Assembly (NCBI GenBank): GCA_025602905.1
Contig: JAHLKI010000009.1
Location: forward strand, 434,001-498,000
Direction of reading: 5' to 3'
Length of the DNA stretch: 64,000 nucleotides
Source: Phlyctochytrium arcticum
Taxonomy: Eukaryota; Chytridiomycota; Chytridiomycetes; Chytridiales; Chytridiaceae
Both the position numbers and the translations under genes were made by a program. Below the pieces are notes generated by a model. It saw nothing but the letters and a program-made list of their open reading frames with translations. It did not search any database and was not told the DNA's origin. This document shows positions 32,429-43,128 of this stretch, piece by piece (the stretch's first letter is position 1; the number at the start of each line of letters is the position of its first letter).

Positions 32429-33384
32429 ACTGAAGGCCGATAGTTTGTTTCTGATCAGGACTCATGTGTACAAGAAAACGGTGGTTCAAAATATCATACT
32501 ATACAATACCTTGATTGACCTACAAAGGTAATGACAGCAAACAGAGCACGCTCCAAAAACACAGATCCTGGCTTTTTACTGAGAGAGGTGTGATGAAAGT
32601 GGGTGAAGACAGAAAGGTAGGGGTGTTATAAGTATGGGCGAAGACGGAAAGCTAGATCTGGCAGTTTCGTTGTTGGGTTGAAGTTGCAATGAGCGGTAGT
32701 GATCTCTGGACTCTGGAGGGATCTCGCCGGGCAAGTTGAACGAACGCGACACGGCCAAAGTGGATCGATCCGGATATTACAGCGCCCGATACGCACCCGC
32801 CTTCCATACGTTCCATTGATGTATAGTTTTTGTTCTATCAATTTCACCTTGGAACAAATAACGTCGCCGTCGAATGTTCTACAATCTTCGTGTAACAAAC
32901 AATTTGTTCCAATTTCCAACGCCGCAAAATCCTGGCACGGCGCTTGTTTGGCTGTTTGCCTCCTGCCGCCGACAAAATGAAAACGGCCTCAATGTATGAC
33001 CCGGGCATGTATGAATTACATATTCTAGGAACAACAAACGATTCTCACACATATTGTAATAAAATGCCTGACGCTATTTTACTATCATACATTCTCAAGG
33101 GTGACTTTGAATTTGGCACACCGTTGCAGTTGTTTCACCCGGCAACAGGGGATTTCGGGTAAAACTTAGCCATCGGGACAACTAAGCCTCAGCGTCTTAG
33201 AGCCAGCCTAATGTCCCATCGTATGTCGTCTTTCACATAGGAATATTCGGTCGACCTTCCCTCTAACCAGCGAAGCTTGACCACTGCCAGATTTCTGATT
33301 CTAGAGGACCTGATGTTCCAAGAAAGAGGCCGCTACGATCAAAATGATTATGAAGATCCGCTGGTTAGGCGCATATGACCTCAA
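32429..33384. other. Intergenic upstream of the transposase-like gene
   Basis: 956 bp without a supportable gene. It contains an imperfect 18-bp direct repeat (listed next). If the transposase-like gene sits in an element, the right end should lie in this stretch, but I could not match it to sequence left of 30350. Confidence 0.45.
32599..32651. repeat. Imperfect 18-bp direct repeat
   Basis: GTGGGTGAAGACAGAAAG at 32599-32616 recurs as ATGGGCGAAGACGGAAAG at 32634-32651, with three mismatches and a 35-bp period. It lies about 170 bp upstream of the transposase-like start and could be a promoter repeat or subterminal repeat of an element. Confidence 0.4.
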
Positions 33385-34339
33385 TCAGGCAGCCCAATTC
33401 ATCCGTTGGTCGGTATTCTTGATCTTCACAAAAAAGTCCTTTGCCATCTTCGCCTTGGTGGTTTCAGTTTCAATTACGCCACGAGGCACGGCAATTGGGC
33501 CTATATCATTCTTCAAAGCCTGCGGAATACGATGTTGTCTCATCTGGGCCATAGCTGCCTGGCGCTCTCGCAAGGCCTGATCAAGCAAGTAAATGTGCCT
33601 GGAACATCCGCAATCGACTGACAGCAGATGCCAAGCGTTTCACGGTCTCATCTTCCAAATTCTCGCCATTGTTTGCGTCTGTAGCAGGTAAAGATTGAAA
33701 GTCTTCGTTCGCAGCATAAAACTCTCGGATGGCATCCTCCAATCCGTATTGATCTTCCGCATATCTTGCTCCTCGCAAGTACATGGCAATTTCTTCCCCT
33801 TCCCGCTGGGTTGCGCGAGCGTCTAGTCGGGGCATTGTATCCAAGACCACACTCTCGCTTACCGCACGCCGCTCTGGGCCAGATGAATACAAAGAATCTG
33901 TGTAATCATTGCTGGATAAAAACTGCAAGACTTCGAGTCCATCCTGTATTTGAGGTTGTTGAAGCGGGTTTTCGTTGTACTCAGGGAGATGCTGTTGCCA
34001 TCCGACGTTTTGCCCTTGGTGGTCTGGAGGCACGTATCCAGAAGTCTGGGCAAACAGTTCGCTGTCATTTATGGTTCCTTCTAAGCTGACTTGTCCAGAA
34101 TGTTGACGCGGGCCTAGAGAGAGGGGATCTTGCACAGAAGACGCAGATTCGGTAGAGAAGATCGCTGTGTCTGCTCCCAGCCGGAAGTTGTCGTTTGGTC
34201 GTTGAAACGACGCAGCCTTTTGAGGAAGGATTGCCGCAAAGTCCTGAGGGCCAACCGATGGAATGGGCGGTGCCTTCTCCTTCCCCTTATCCCTCCGACT
34301 CTTTTGCTCCTCCTGCTCCGGGTTAGGCTTTTCCACCAT
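33385..34339 (-). CDS. Unidentified disordered/coiled-coil protein with an apparent frameshift
   Basis: From the ATG at 34337-34339 the frame codes 252 residues and stops at 33581. The first 130 residues are polar and disordered; then come YTDSLYSS, a conserved-looking helix set (EEIAMYLRGARYAEDQYGLE) and a C-terminal amphipathic helix ending RLRMFQAHLLA. The next frame continues the helix at once as LLDQALRERQAAMAQMRQ and runs to a stop at 33385. The break coincides with a tandem duplication CAAGCAAG at 33582-33589 (CTTG twice on the coding strand). One copy would give one continuous frame of about 317 residues. Either the allele is truncated, the assembly has an error, or a weak intron (candidate donors GTGAAA or GTCAGT, acceptor TGATCAG) removes the site. 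I do not recognise the family. Confidence 0.55.
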
Positions 34340-34521
34340 GTTTCAGTGAACGTCCCAACTTTGCGAAAAGAGTTCTGAAGGGTGAGAACGTCTGAAAACG
34401 TGGGAACGGGCGGAAAACGCCGGGCGGGATTGATGGATCAAATTCGGAACATTACGGAGCTACTGGAGCGGAGCGCAATTTGGACGAAGCCCGAGAAATT
34501 TTGACTTCACACTTTTTAGCA
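34340..34521. promoter_or_regulatory. Divergent promoter of the coiled-coil gene and MRI1
   Basis: 182 bp between two start codons on opposite strands. It is GC-rich near 34400-34430. No TATA box or recognised element stands out. Confidence 0.5.
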
Positions 34522-35950
34522 ATGGCAAACGAGTCCGGCGCAACTCTCGAAGCGATCCGCTATAAGCAAGGTAAAGTTTCTATACTCAATGCTTTCTTTA
34601 TGGATTCCTGACCGAGGTGTGCTTTTCAAATAGGAACTTTGAAGGTTCTTGATCAGCTTCGCTTGCCCTTCGAAACCGTCTTCGAAGATGTCAAGACAGT
34701 TGAAGAAGGACATGCTGTCATCAAAACCATGAAAGTGCGAGGAGGTATAATTGGCGGTCACTTCCTCAGGCAAAAGTTGGAACAGTATATTGACATTTGT
34801 TGTTAGCTCCGGCTATCGCCATTGTTGCGGCACTCTCTCTAGCAGTCGAATTGAAAGCGACAGTGGGCAGTTTGTCCACGGCGGAGAGCGTGCGGAAATA
34901 TGTTTGCGGAAAGCTGGACTACCTCAAAACATCACGCCCAACTGCAGTCAATCTCTTCGAGGCCGCTGATCGCTTTTCCGCTCTCGTCAACTCTACTGTA
35001 AACGATGCCAACGCTAGCGCACAGTCAGTCGCAGATATCTACATTGGCGCTGCTGAATCTATGCTTCAACAAGATATCGAAGACAACCAAAACATTGGTC
35101 GCGCAGGCGCAGACTTCATTCTCAAAAACAAACCATCGCATCATCAAGATGTTCAAATTCTTACTCACTGCAATACTGGCAGCTTGGCCACTGCAGGATG
35201 GGTAAGTTTGAGTGGATAAAAAAACGGGAGTTGAAGTTTACGCCTGTCGCCACAGGGTACTGCACTTGGTATTATTCGTGATCTGAATGCAAAGGGAACT
35301 TTGGCCCACGCATATTGTACCGAGACCCGACCATACAACCAAGGATCACGTCTCACCGCATTCGAGCTTGTATTCGAAAAGATACCATCAACACTGATTT
35401 GTGATGATATGGCTGCCTCTCTTTTGGCCACAAAACCTATAACCGCCATTGTTGTGGGCGCTGACCGGTATCTCTCTTGTCGTTTCTGTCCTTCAGAATG
35501 TTAGTGTCTAACCATGATCCAGTGTCGCAGCTAACGGAGATACCGCCAACAAAATCGGAACTTATCAGCTTGCCATCATTGCCAAATACCACAACGTCAT
35601 GTTCATTGTCGCGGCACCCTCAACGTCGATCGATCTGAATACCTCATCTGGCAAGGGCATCCCAATTGAGGAGAGAGCGGCAAAGGAAGTCACACAAATC
35701 CGAGGTCGAGAGGTATCCGGTGTCGACGGGGTCCAAACTTCACGAACTATTGAGGTTGCCGCACCTGGTATTGGTGTGTGGAACCCGGCTTTTGATGTAA
35801 GCTAGAGCAAGCTGCACAATGCTATTCCAAGGCTGACATTTTGACTAGGTTACACCAGCGTCGCTCATCTCAGCAATCGCAACCGAGAAGGGGATCTGCG
35901 TCAAACAACCGGGAAGTGATGAGTTCGATCTCAAGAGTTTCCTCGCGTGA
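34522..35950 (+). CDS. MRI1: Methylthioribose-1-phosphate isomerase
   Basis: Six exons: 34522..34570, 34634..34744, 34807..35201, 35256..35467, 35523..35796, 35849..35950; 380 residues, normal for the family. The enzyme converts 5-methylthioribose-1-phosphate to methylthioribulose-1-phosphate in the cytosolic methionine salvage pathway. Motifs: [30 protein letters not shown] with the catalytic Cys, [34 protein letters not shown] with the catalytic Asp, and [13 protein letters not shown]. It belongs to the eIF2B alpha/beta/delta-like superfamily; the catalytic Cys/Asp pair separates it from true eIF2B subunits. Introns are 52-64 bp with clean GT-AG ends. Confidence 0.96.
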
Positions 35951-36092
35951 AATGTTTTCCGTGAATCTGCAATAATTCCTAGCTCAAACAACCCTCGGAT
36001 CTGTATCCACTCATTTAAATTAACCATCACATCACTAACTACAACTATTTACATTTTGATTTATTTACATACGGTACGACGGTCCAACCGCA

Positions 36093-36899
36093 TCATACGA
36101 ATCTTCGTTCCCGAAATTTTGGTGGTTTAAATGCAGATGGCTCATGTTTGTGACGCCTGTAAGCCTCACGCAAATGTTCGGGTCGTATTGGACCACTTTC
36201 TTTCCGCTCCTCCATAATTTCCCGTGCTGTTCATGTTCAGTAGATACATCAGTCTCATGGGCGAAACAAAATATTTGACTTCAGGCAGACCTTTTTCAGT
36301 CATTTCTCCGACAAAGAGCTTAGCAGCGCCTGCTACCACGATTGCGGAACTTTCCGTCACGTTCTGTCCCAAAACTGTCTGTAGCACCTGAAGGCCAATG
36401 ACATTAGATCGGGAAATCGTTCACTCAACCGAGACAATACCTTCTTCATGGCCCCTTTTTGAAAATGAGCTCGCCGGAATACTTCATAACGCTGCTGTTG
36501 CTCAGGGGTGAATGTTGCCAAAAGCGCCCTTGCAATGAAAGATGGTTAATTTCTAGTATCCAAATGTGTGGGAGAAATTTGGAACCTTTCAACTTCGGCG
36601 TCCATATGTTTCCTTGGGTGTAGTATCTCATCCTCAATATCATCATCAGCTTCCGCATCCTCCTCCTTGTCCTTTGCTTCATTTTCAGCATTTCCGGGTA
36701 TCAGCTCTTCCACCGAGCTCTGGTTAACGCTGTCCCTTTCCCGGTTGTGCGTATCGCCCGACCCATCGCCGCCAGGAAGTGACGCAGAGGCTAATTTTGG
36801 GCTCGGAAGCGGTTCAGTGGATTCTCGGCTTGGTGTACCGGCCCGTCCTTTGGGCGGCTTTGTCGATTGCCGACGCTTCTTGGGTGTTTTCTCGTCCAT
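36093..36899 (-). CDS. TAF11: Transcription initiation factor TFIID subunit 11
   Basis: Four exons (minus strand): 36586..36899, 36441..36528, 36291..36387, 36093..36226; 210 residues. TAF11 pairs with TAF13 through a histone fold inside TFIID. The first 105 residues are Ser/Pro/Glu-rich and disordered. The histone fold follows: LATFTPEQQQRYEVFRRAHF, KGAMKKVLQTVLGQNVTESS, AIVVAGAAKLFVGEMTEKAR, and the C-terminal helix RPEHLREAYRRHK typical of TAF11. The start is the ATG at 36897-36899 (MDEKTPKK). The gene is divergent from DENR across 140 bp, so the two likely share a promoter. Confidence 0.94.
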
Positions 36900-37039
36900 T
36901 TCCTGGAAGCTGTCAGATTTCAAGGAGCGATTTCTGCTGAATGTCGTAGTATGACTGGGCCACTACAGATAACTTCGTCACGACCAAGACTCGCTTTTTG
37001 CAAATTCAGGCAACTCAAACTTCCAATATCTCACTTATA
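36900..37039. promoter_or_regulatory. Divergent promoter of TAF11 and TMA22/DENR
   Basis: Only 140 bp separate the two start codons. No element is recognised. Its small size means both transcripts must start within or close to it. Confidence 0.5.
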
Positions 37040-37880
37040 ATGTCTGACGCAGGGGAAGAAGCTCCGGTACAGGAATGGCCCAAGACGAGGGTGCTGGAGG
37101 ACATTCTTTATTGTGGAGGTAGGCTGATCGACTGAAGAATGTTCAAAGACACTCACAATTCTGATTTGTTTATTTTAGTGTGCTCGATGCCAGTAGAGGT
37201 AAATGTCATTTGCAACGCTACGTGTGATATGCATGAGGCTCACGTTGCATTCAAAGTACTGTGAATTCAGCGGCACGACATCAGACTGTCAAAAGTGGCT
37301 TCAGACAACCAATCCTACCGAATTTGCACGGATATGGCCAGAGATAGGTAAATGTCAGTCTCTTCAGATGTAGGCGACATTACTAAGAGGTTCAGGCGCT
37401 GGTGAGGATCTGGAAAAGCTTTCTCTGGAAAAGGACGGGAAGAAGGAAGCCAAGGAGAAGAAGAAGAAGGCGGCCGCTAAGACCGCCCATAAGGTCGTCA
37501 TTAACCGAGTGGAACGGACAAGGCGAAAGTGCGTGATAGAAGTCACAGGATTGGAGCATTTTGGTATGTGACTTGAAGCCACGATGGTGTTATGAAGTTT
37601 GAACATATATATTGAATTATACATCAGGCGTGGACCTAAAGAAAGCGGCAAAGTTGTTTGCCAACAAATTTGCTACCGGATCATCCGTCACCAAGAATCC
37701 CCAAGGATTTGACGAAATTGTCGTCCAAGGGGATGTACAAGATGATATCTACGAATTGATTCTCAAGACGTGGCCTGAGGTATGGACTTTTGGGCCTTAA
37801 ATTTGAATGACTAAGACTGAGGACTCTGAATCTAGGTGCCGGATGATCTCATGGATTTGACTGAGTCTAAGAAGAAATAA
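37040..37880 (+). CDS. TMA22: Density-regulated protein homologue (DENR/Tma22), SUI1 domain
   Basis: Six exons: 37040..37118, 37179..37198, 37257..37347, 37396..37563, 37628..37779, 37836..37880; 184 residues. DENR/Tma22 works with MCT-1/Tma20 to recycle 40S subunits and support reinitiation. An N-terminal Cys-rich knuckle (LYCGVCSMPVEYCEF) is followed by QKWLQTTNPTEFARIWPEIG, a Lys-rich linker, and a C-terminal SUI1 domain (VVINRVERTRRKCVIEVTGL, KLFANKFATGSSVTKNPQG, EIVVQGDVQDDIYELILKTW). Exon 2 is only 20 nt but encodes part of the conserved Cys knuckle, so it is required. It sits among other translation and ribosome genes of this window only loosely. Confidence 0.95.
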
Positions 37881-38076
37881 TTTAACTGTTATCACCCTCA
37901 AACACTCTACTTTTTGTATATCTTTGCTAGAAATGTAAATCATAGACTGCATGCAATCAAAGACCCGCAAGCTGTTGGTGGGTGGCACAGTAGCCGCAAC
38001 CTCCCAGGTTTTGCAGACATTTTGGCTGGACTGGAACTACTTTGACTCGCGCAATTTGCTACACAACAATCTTACA

Positions 38077-38765
38077 ATGGGAACAACAGGACGAGGGGGA
38101 GCGCCAGGACGAGGAGGGAAGCGTAAGCCCCAGCGGGGAGGCTCTCACAGGTTCACTCCTGCTCGAATGTTGAGGGAGGAAGGGGATGTGTGGAACCACC
38201 CAAGAGAAAAGGAAGACGACGAGAAGTCCACGTCAAACGAAGACACCTCATCGGAAGAAGAGTCTAGTGAGGATGAACGACCGGCACCCCCCAAGCCAAA
38301 GGCCCCTGCTGGCCCCGTCAATCCCAAACTGGGAAACACCCAAGAAGATAGTGACTCTGAAGTTGAGGCTGCCCCGAAGAGCAAAGACTTGTCAAACCCA
38401 AACCATTCTACAAAGACCCACATGAAAGCCAGTGATTTAGGTGGTGAACGTGAACTTAGTAGAAGAGAGCGGGAGGCAATCGCCAAGGAGAAGGCCAAGG
38501 CGGCTTTCTGGAAAGCTCAGATGGAGGGTAAGACGGAACAGGCACGAACTGACCTAGCCCGTCTTGCCATCATTCGCAAACAACGGGAGGAAGCGGCCAA
38601 GCGAAAGGCAGAAGAAGCTGCATGTATGTTTATTGACTTTTCGATCATTCTTCCAATCTGATCTCATTGTTATTTTTTTTAGCCAAAGGCAAAGCTACTG
38701 GCGCAAAGGCCGAGTCATTGAATGCCGGAAAGGGCATTATTGGCAAAACTCTTGGCAAGAAATAG
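38077..38765 (+). CDS. PDAP1/PP28-like casein kinase substrate phosphoprotein
   Basis: Two exons: 38077..38623 and 38683..38765; 209 residues. The N terminus is Gly/Arg-rich ([17 protein letters not shown]), the middle is acidic with many Ser-Glu-Glu sites suited to casein kinase II, and the C-terminal half carries the family region: [20 protein letters not shown], then [20 protein letters not shown], then a Lys-rich end. The animal homologue PDAP1 is a heat- and acid-stable phosphoprotein with RNA-binding links; the function in fungi is poorly defined. The same frame extends 42 codons upstream to another ATG at 37951, but the Gly/Arg start fits the family better. Confidence 0.85.
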
Positions 38766-38982
38766 ATTTTGCATTCTTTCAATTTCATCACGGCATCTTC
38801 GAGAAGCATGTTGACATTTGTATCTACCTTTGTATTTCTGTATTTAAGCGTTCTTGCATTTTACTGTACCAGTACCGACGCTTGTTTAGCGACGCAACCT
38901 CGCGTAAGCCCTTTTGGTATTGCGATTTTACAGCGGAAATTTGGCATCAGTTTATTTTGGGTTTGGGTATCTATTCATCACA

Positions 38983-39862
38983 ATGGTTCTCAAATTCTTA
39001 CGAGTGCCCGAATCCATGATGAGAGGAGGATTTGGAAAGAAAGTTCTGCAAAGACGACGCCAGTCCAATTTGCGTGTGCAACCCAGTTTCAACAGAACAG
39101 ACGGGCCTTTATCACAAGGGCTTCTGGCATTACTGCGCACTCATGACAACACTCTACCACAAGCGCTGCCGGGTGGTTTATGGACGTTGCAAGAAAGGAG
39201 CGGAGAATCAGAGATGATGCTCTGTCGAACTTTTCGAAACGAAAAGTACATCCGTGATTGAGTTATGTACATCATCAGTCAAGTAATCTTTTTCCCTAGA
39301 ATTTCCATCTTATTCAATATTGACTGCATGAGTGAGTTGCAGGATTTTGCAGACATGCAGGCTGAGGTCTTCCAATCCTTTGTTTGACCTCACCAGTTCA
39401 TGTCTGACATGTCTCACGCGTAGTTTTCCTGTGACGAACATTCGCCTGTAGGACTATCCATCGTCATTGAGAAAGAGGTATGGTCAAATGGATCAAAGTT
39501 GCAATCGGGCTCTTATGTATCCATGTTTGCTGCAGGGTCCAGACGACATGGGTGCACTTGAATTCGAAGCTGCGGCGAAATTCCCGGACATCTTTCTACA
39601 GCGGATAACCTATTTCGCAAACAGTCAAATGTTGGAGCGGACTACGGCAGAAAGTGACTGGCAGAGGCGTGGAGCTCACGGCGGGGTAGCCATTGGCAAA
39701 TTGAGCCCTGCCCTTCAAAGCTCCTTTGCATCTTACCTTCTTGAGCGCGGATTCAATGACGAATTAACCGCCTACATTCATCAAATTATGGAAAAGAAGG
39801 ATCAAAAAGAATGGGATGGTTGGGTGGAACATATCGGCAAATTTATCGCCAAGGATGATTGA
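38983..39862 (+). CDS. MAM33: Mitochondrial acidic protein Mam33 (p32/gC1qR family)
   Basis: Four exons: 38983..39245, 39300..39366, 39424..39477, 39536..39862; 236 residues. p32/Mam33 proteins form doughnut-shaped trimers in the mitochondrial matrix and support respiratory translation and ribosome assembly. The first 45 residues are rich in Arg and lack acids (a plausible targeting peptide). Family features: WTLQERSGESEMMLCRTFRNEK (strand pair), FNIDCMSELQDF, LSIVIEKEGPDDMGALEFEA across a splice junction, and the C-terminal helix LLERGFNDELTAYIHQIM with KEWDGWVEHIGKFI. Exon choice was guided by frame: each alternative donor leaves a stop. The protein is less acidic than yeast Mam33. Confidence 0.87.
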
Positions 39863-40025
39863 AATACATTGTTAAGTTTGTCATCTTGTTTGAAAGTCAT
39901 CAGAAGGTGGGACATGTACAATCGACAATGTTAAAAAAAATCGTGCATTTGGTACACTATGCATCATAACCCCCATCTACTGCGTAGCAACTGCATTGGA
40001 ATACATAACCCGGCGTCTGACCAAG

Positions 40026-41108
40026 TTATACGCGCTGAGTTGCCCGAGATCCTTGACCGCTAGATATGCCCATCATTCCCTCATCTTCAGCTTCCTCCTG
40101 TATTTTACTGACTGGACCCTCACCGTGTGCAGCGTTGGTGGCCGCCTTTAAAAAGTTGGGGAAGCTACTCAGGCGCATCATTGTTGACACGTTCTCTAGG
40201 GCAGCCTTGAAGATGTCTGGATGATAGTTTCGTTTTTCCCGAATTTCATTCACGACGCGTTTGCGGATATTTTGAGGAAGATTGATTTCTCGGTCGCTTC
40301 CGTCCGTCATGTAAAGATTGATGAGATCCTCCAACTCCTCGCGCAGGGATGCCAGGACAGGTTTCAAATCGGGCAACGATGGCATGGCCCCTTTAGCCAT
40401 TAAGGGCTGTGGAGTTGAGCCTTCATCCTCCAAATCTTCTGTGCTAGCCATGGAAGCCGCGAAGGATTTTTTCCGACTCCCGCCGTGAGCTCGGTCTAGC
40501 GTTCTCGCACCCCCCTGTCGAAAAGAAGCAATGCTTTCATTTGAGTGACGCAGGCTGGCTTTGCTTCTTTTCAGATCGTCTGCTGAGGGCCGACTCAAAG
40601 TGGCACGGCTTTGGGTGCGTTGTCGGAGAACGTTAAAGATGGGCGTAGCCCGTGTGCGATACTTTTGAACATCTTGGTAAAACTGGATGTTTTCTTCACT
40701 GTGCTATATTGGGGAAGGGTCAGCACATAAGGATGAGTGAACTTTTCCCAAGATAACCAGTTTACCTCCTTTTCTAAAAAGGCATAAAAGTCTACATTGG
40801 CGTAATGGGTTATCGTCTGTGGTAAAGATGACAGATGTTGAACTACACAATACCTTGCAGGGAAAATGGGGGTAGGAACTCATCGTTCAAGACGCCTTGA
40901 ACGCTGATCTTTGCCGTTGATGGTTTTGCAGATGCGGGGGCCGCGCGTTGTTCTGACGACGCCATTAGGCGCTTGATGTCCGGTCTCACATTACTGGATT
41001 CTGAGGATGCACGTTTACGTCTAAGGAGATGGAGAGTTTAAACATTGAAAGACACCATTATCTGCGCTCTACCAACGGTATTTACCCAAGATGAAATGCG
41101 GCCTTCAT
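40026..41108 (-). CDS. RGS-domain protein with a split RGS box
   Basis: Four exons (minus strand): 41086..41108, 40854..41020, 40766..40791, 40026..40703; 297 residues. RGS domains speed GTP hydrolysis by G-alpha subunits. The first half is recognisable at about 50-95 (VLNDEFLPPFSLQDFYAFLE, KEHSEENIQFYQDVQKYR) and the second half at about 195-260 (LEDLINLYMTDGSDREINLP, IRKRVVNEIREKRNYHPDIF, SFPNFLKAA). Between them lie roughly 90 Ser/Arg/Ala-rich residues absent from canonical RGS domains (about 120 residues in total). There are no membrane segments or DEP domain. Exon 1 is 23 nt and exon 3 is 26 nt. Given the MAPKKK in the same window, a role in heterotrimeric G-protein signalling is plausible, but the partner is unknown. 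Confidence 0.8.
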
Positions 41109-41496
41109 TTCTGCCTCTAGTGTCTTTATCGGCGGGAAGTGCTCCTCGAAGTTGCAAAAGCGTCACTTTCTATTTGCTGCCTCCCTATTATATTTTACAT
41201 ACTGGGGTCGGGGTATAGTGAGGGCTTAAACGCCAAAACCATTATCTCGGGCCCTGAAATAGCCAGGGCTCCACACGGGACATTTTCAGGTCTAACTGTA
41301 CTGAGGATAGGATGCCTTCTACTAAACACATTTTTGAGGGTACAGCTACTCTGGCAGAGCGGAGCCGTTGGCGCTGGGCGTCAAGATGAACGGAGCCAGG
41401 CAGGAAACCGAACATTGTTCCACCCTACTTATACACCGGCCATACTACTAGGCGCCTCTATTTTGGGATGCCAGAATAATTGAACAAATCCTTCGT
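41109..41496. other. Intergenic
   Basis: 388 bp between the RGS start and the stop of the small Cys-containing gene. A 114-codon plus-strand frame (41139-41483) overlaps it but has no recognisable features. Nothing else seen. Confidence 0.45.
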
Positions 41497-41985
41497 TCAG
41501 CTCTGCTTTCCTTTGAAAAAATCATCATTGAAATCTGAGAAGTCGTTCTGAGCCGAACAAACAAAGTCGGCCGCGAACTTGCTCGCGTCGCGTCGGAATT
41601 GCTGACAAAGCTTGCGGCGTAGCATCGCTGCCTTATTCAAAAAGTTCCCACCCCGAGTAGCCTTCTGCATGCGCTGAAAAGGCAGTCTTGCGCATTCATT
41701 CACTGCTGGAAGTTTCATGTCTGCTTCCGCAGTCTAATTGAGGCGACCGATCATGTATGGGCACACTGCTGTACTTCAGGCTTGACGGCCAACTCATTTT
41801 ACCTGTACGCAGCCGTGGTCCAGGAATGTAGTTGCCCATCTTTTCATGATACAATCTGTCGCTTCTTGCCTTGCATTGTTCCTGAAAATCCACGAGGTCT
41901 ATCTGAATAAATGCTGTACATGGTGAAGATATTTTTGATCAAGATCGTCCTCGAATTCTGTGACGTGAGCAGTGGCGCAGCCCAT
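41497..41985 (-). CDS. Small Cys-containing protein of unknown function (tentative model)
   Basis: Tentative three-exon model (minus strand): 41965..41985, 41803..41902, 41497..41720; 114 residues. The best-supported parts are the frames coding CKARSDRLYHEKMGNYIPGP and KLPAVNECARLPFQRMQKAT followed by MLRRKLCQQFRR and ADFVCSAQNDF. The second intron (41721..41802) has a good GTAAAA donor; acceptor AAGCAG rather than the closer AATTAG is needed to keep frame. The first exon is only 21 nt with a weak GTCACA donor, so the start is uncertain. Four spaced Cys in a small basic protein recall mitochondrial intermembrane-space or respiratory assembly factors, but no CX9C pair is present and I do not assign a family. 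Its proposed start is 72 bp from the GST start. Confidence 0.45.
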
Positions 41986-42057
41986 TGAATATGAACAGTT
42001 GGGACCCCCATCCCACCTTGAGCCCAAGATCTTCAGACAACTTGCCATACAAACATC

Positions 42058-42883
42058 ATGCCCAACAACGCCGAATCCTACACTCTCCACTACTGGCCCG
42101 AAATTCCCGGCCGGGGAGAATACATCCGCCTCGCCTTCGAATCCTCGGGTGTCAAATTCACCGACAACACCGACGTCCCCCAGCTCCAAAAACTATGCAT
42201 GAGTCTGAACGCAGGGCACCCGCCCCATTTTGCTTGTCCCATCCTGGAAATCAGCACGGACGGGAAATCCCACTATATCAGTCAGACGCCCGCCATCTTG
42301 GCCTACCTGGCCCCCAAACTGGGCCTGTTGGGAAAAACCGAAGGCCTGTCACCCGCGGAACACCAAATCTACCAAGCCCACATCAATCAACTCACATTCA
42401 CTATCCTGGATTTGAGTAATGAGACGCATGATACCCATCATCCCGTGGCCGTGGCAGATTACTATGAGGATCAGAAGGCAGAGGCTAAACGACGCGCAGA
42501 TGATTTTAGGGCGAACCGGGCCCCCAAATTTCTGAAATACTTTAACCTGACGATTGAAGGTAATAAAGCTGGGAAAGAACGGTTGGTGGGTGACAAGACG
42601 ACTGTCGCAGATTTGACGCTGTTTCAAGTACGTATCATCCAAAGTCTCCCCCTTTTTAGTTTCGAAGCTAACAGTCATTTGAAAGGTGATTGACGGGCTA
42701 AAATTTGCCTTTCCGCGCTACATGGCATCACTCGAGAAAAAAGGGGATTACAAGCATGTCTTTGCGCTCCATCAAGAGATTGCAACTGAATTGAAGGGAT
42801 ACCTGGGCAGTGAGCGCCGCCGAAAGTTCTCGAATGGATTGTTTCGTCATTACGATGAGCTGGATGCTCCTGCCGAGAAGTAA
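42058..42883 (+). CDS. Glutathione S-transferase-like protein
   Basis: Two exons: 42058..42627 and 42686..42883; 255 residues. Cytosolic GST fold: an N-terminal thioredoxin-like domain with TLHYWPEIPGRGEYIRLAFE and the glutathione-site loop HYISQTPAILAYLAPKLGL, then an all-helical C-terminal domain with ERLVGDKTTVADLTLFQVID (N-capping motif of helix 6). The GRGE..R start resembles sigma-like classes. It would conjugate or reduce electrophiles with glutathione; the substrate is not predictable. The start ATG (42058) is preceded by only 72 bp before the neighbouring divergent gene model, so the promoter must be very compact or overlap that gene. Confidence 0.92.
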
Positions 42884-43128
42884 AATGATTGAGACCCAGT
42901 GTCGCCCTGGTGTCGCCTTGTAGCGCTGTGAATACTTTTGCGTTTTACTTGTCCTGGGTGTTTGTACATATAATATCTCGAATGATTGAGAAAGGAAAGC
43001 TTGTAAATACCGTAATTGCTTAGGTGAATCCAGTGATTATACGTGTGAGGAAACAGTAAAAATATGTACAGATAGCATATAGAGAAGAGATAGAACACGA
43101 CAAAAATACGGAGGGGAAGAATCAGCAC

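Noticed and set aside
29800..33340. Terminal inverted repeats for a complete Mutator-like element
   Set aside because: I compared both flanks by eye and found no matching inverted ends or target duplication; only a local direct repeat was seen.
33560..33600. Programmed +1 frameshift of the ornithine decarboxylase antizyme type
   Set aside because: A GCT-TGA stop at the shift resembles antizyme sites, but the protein shows no antizyme domain and the 4-bp duplication explains the shift more simply.
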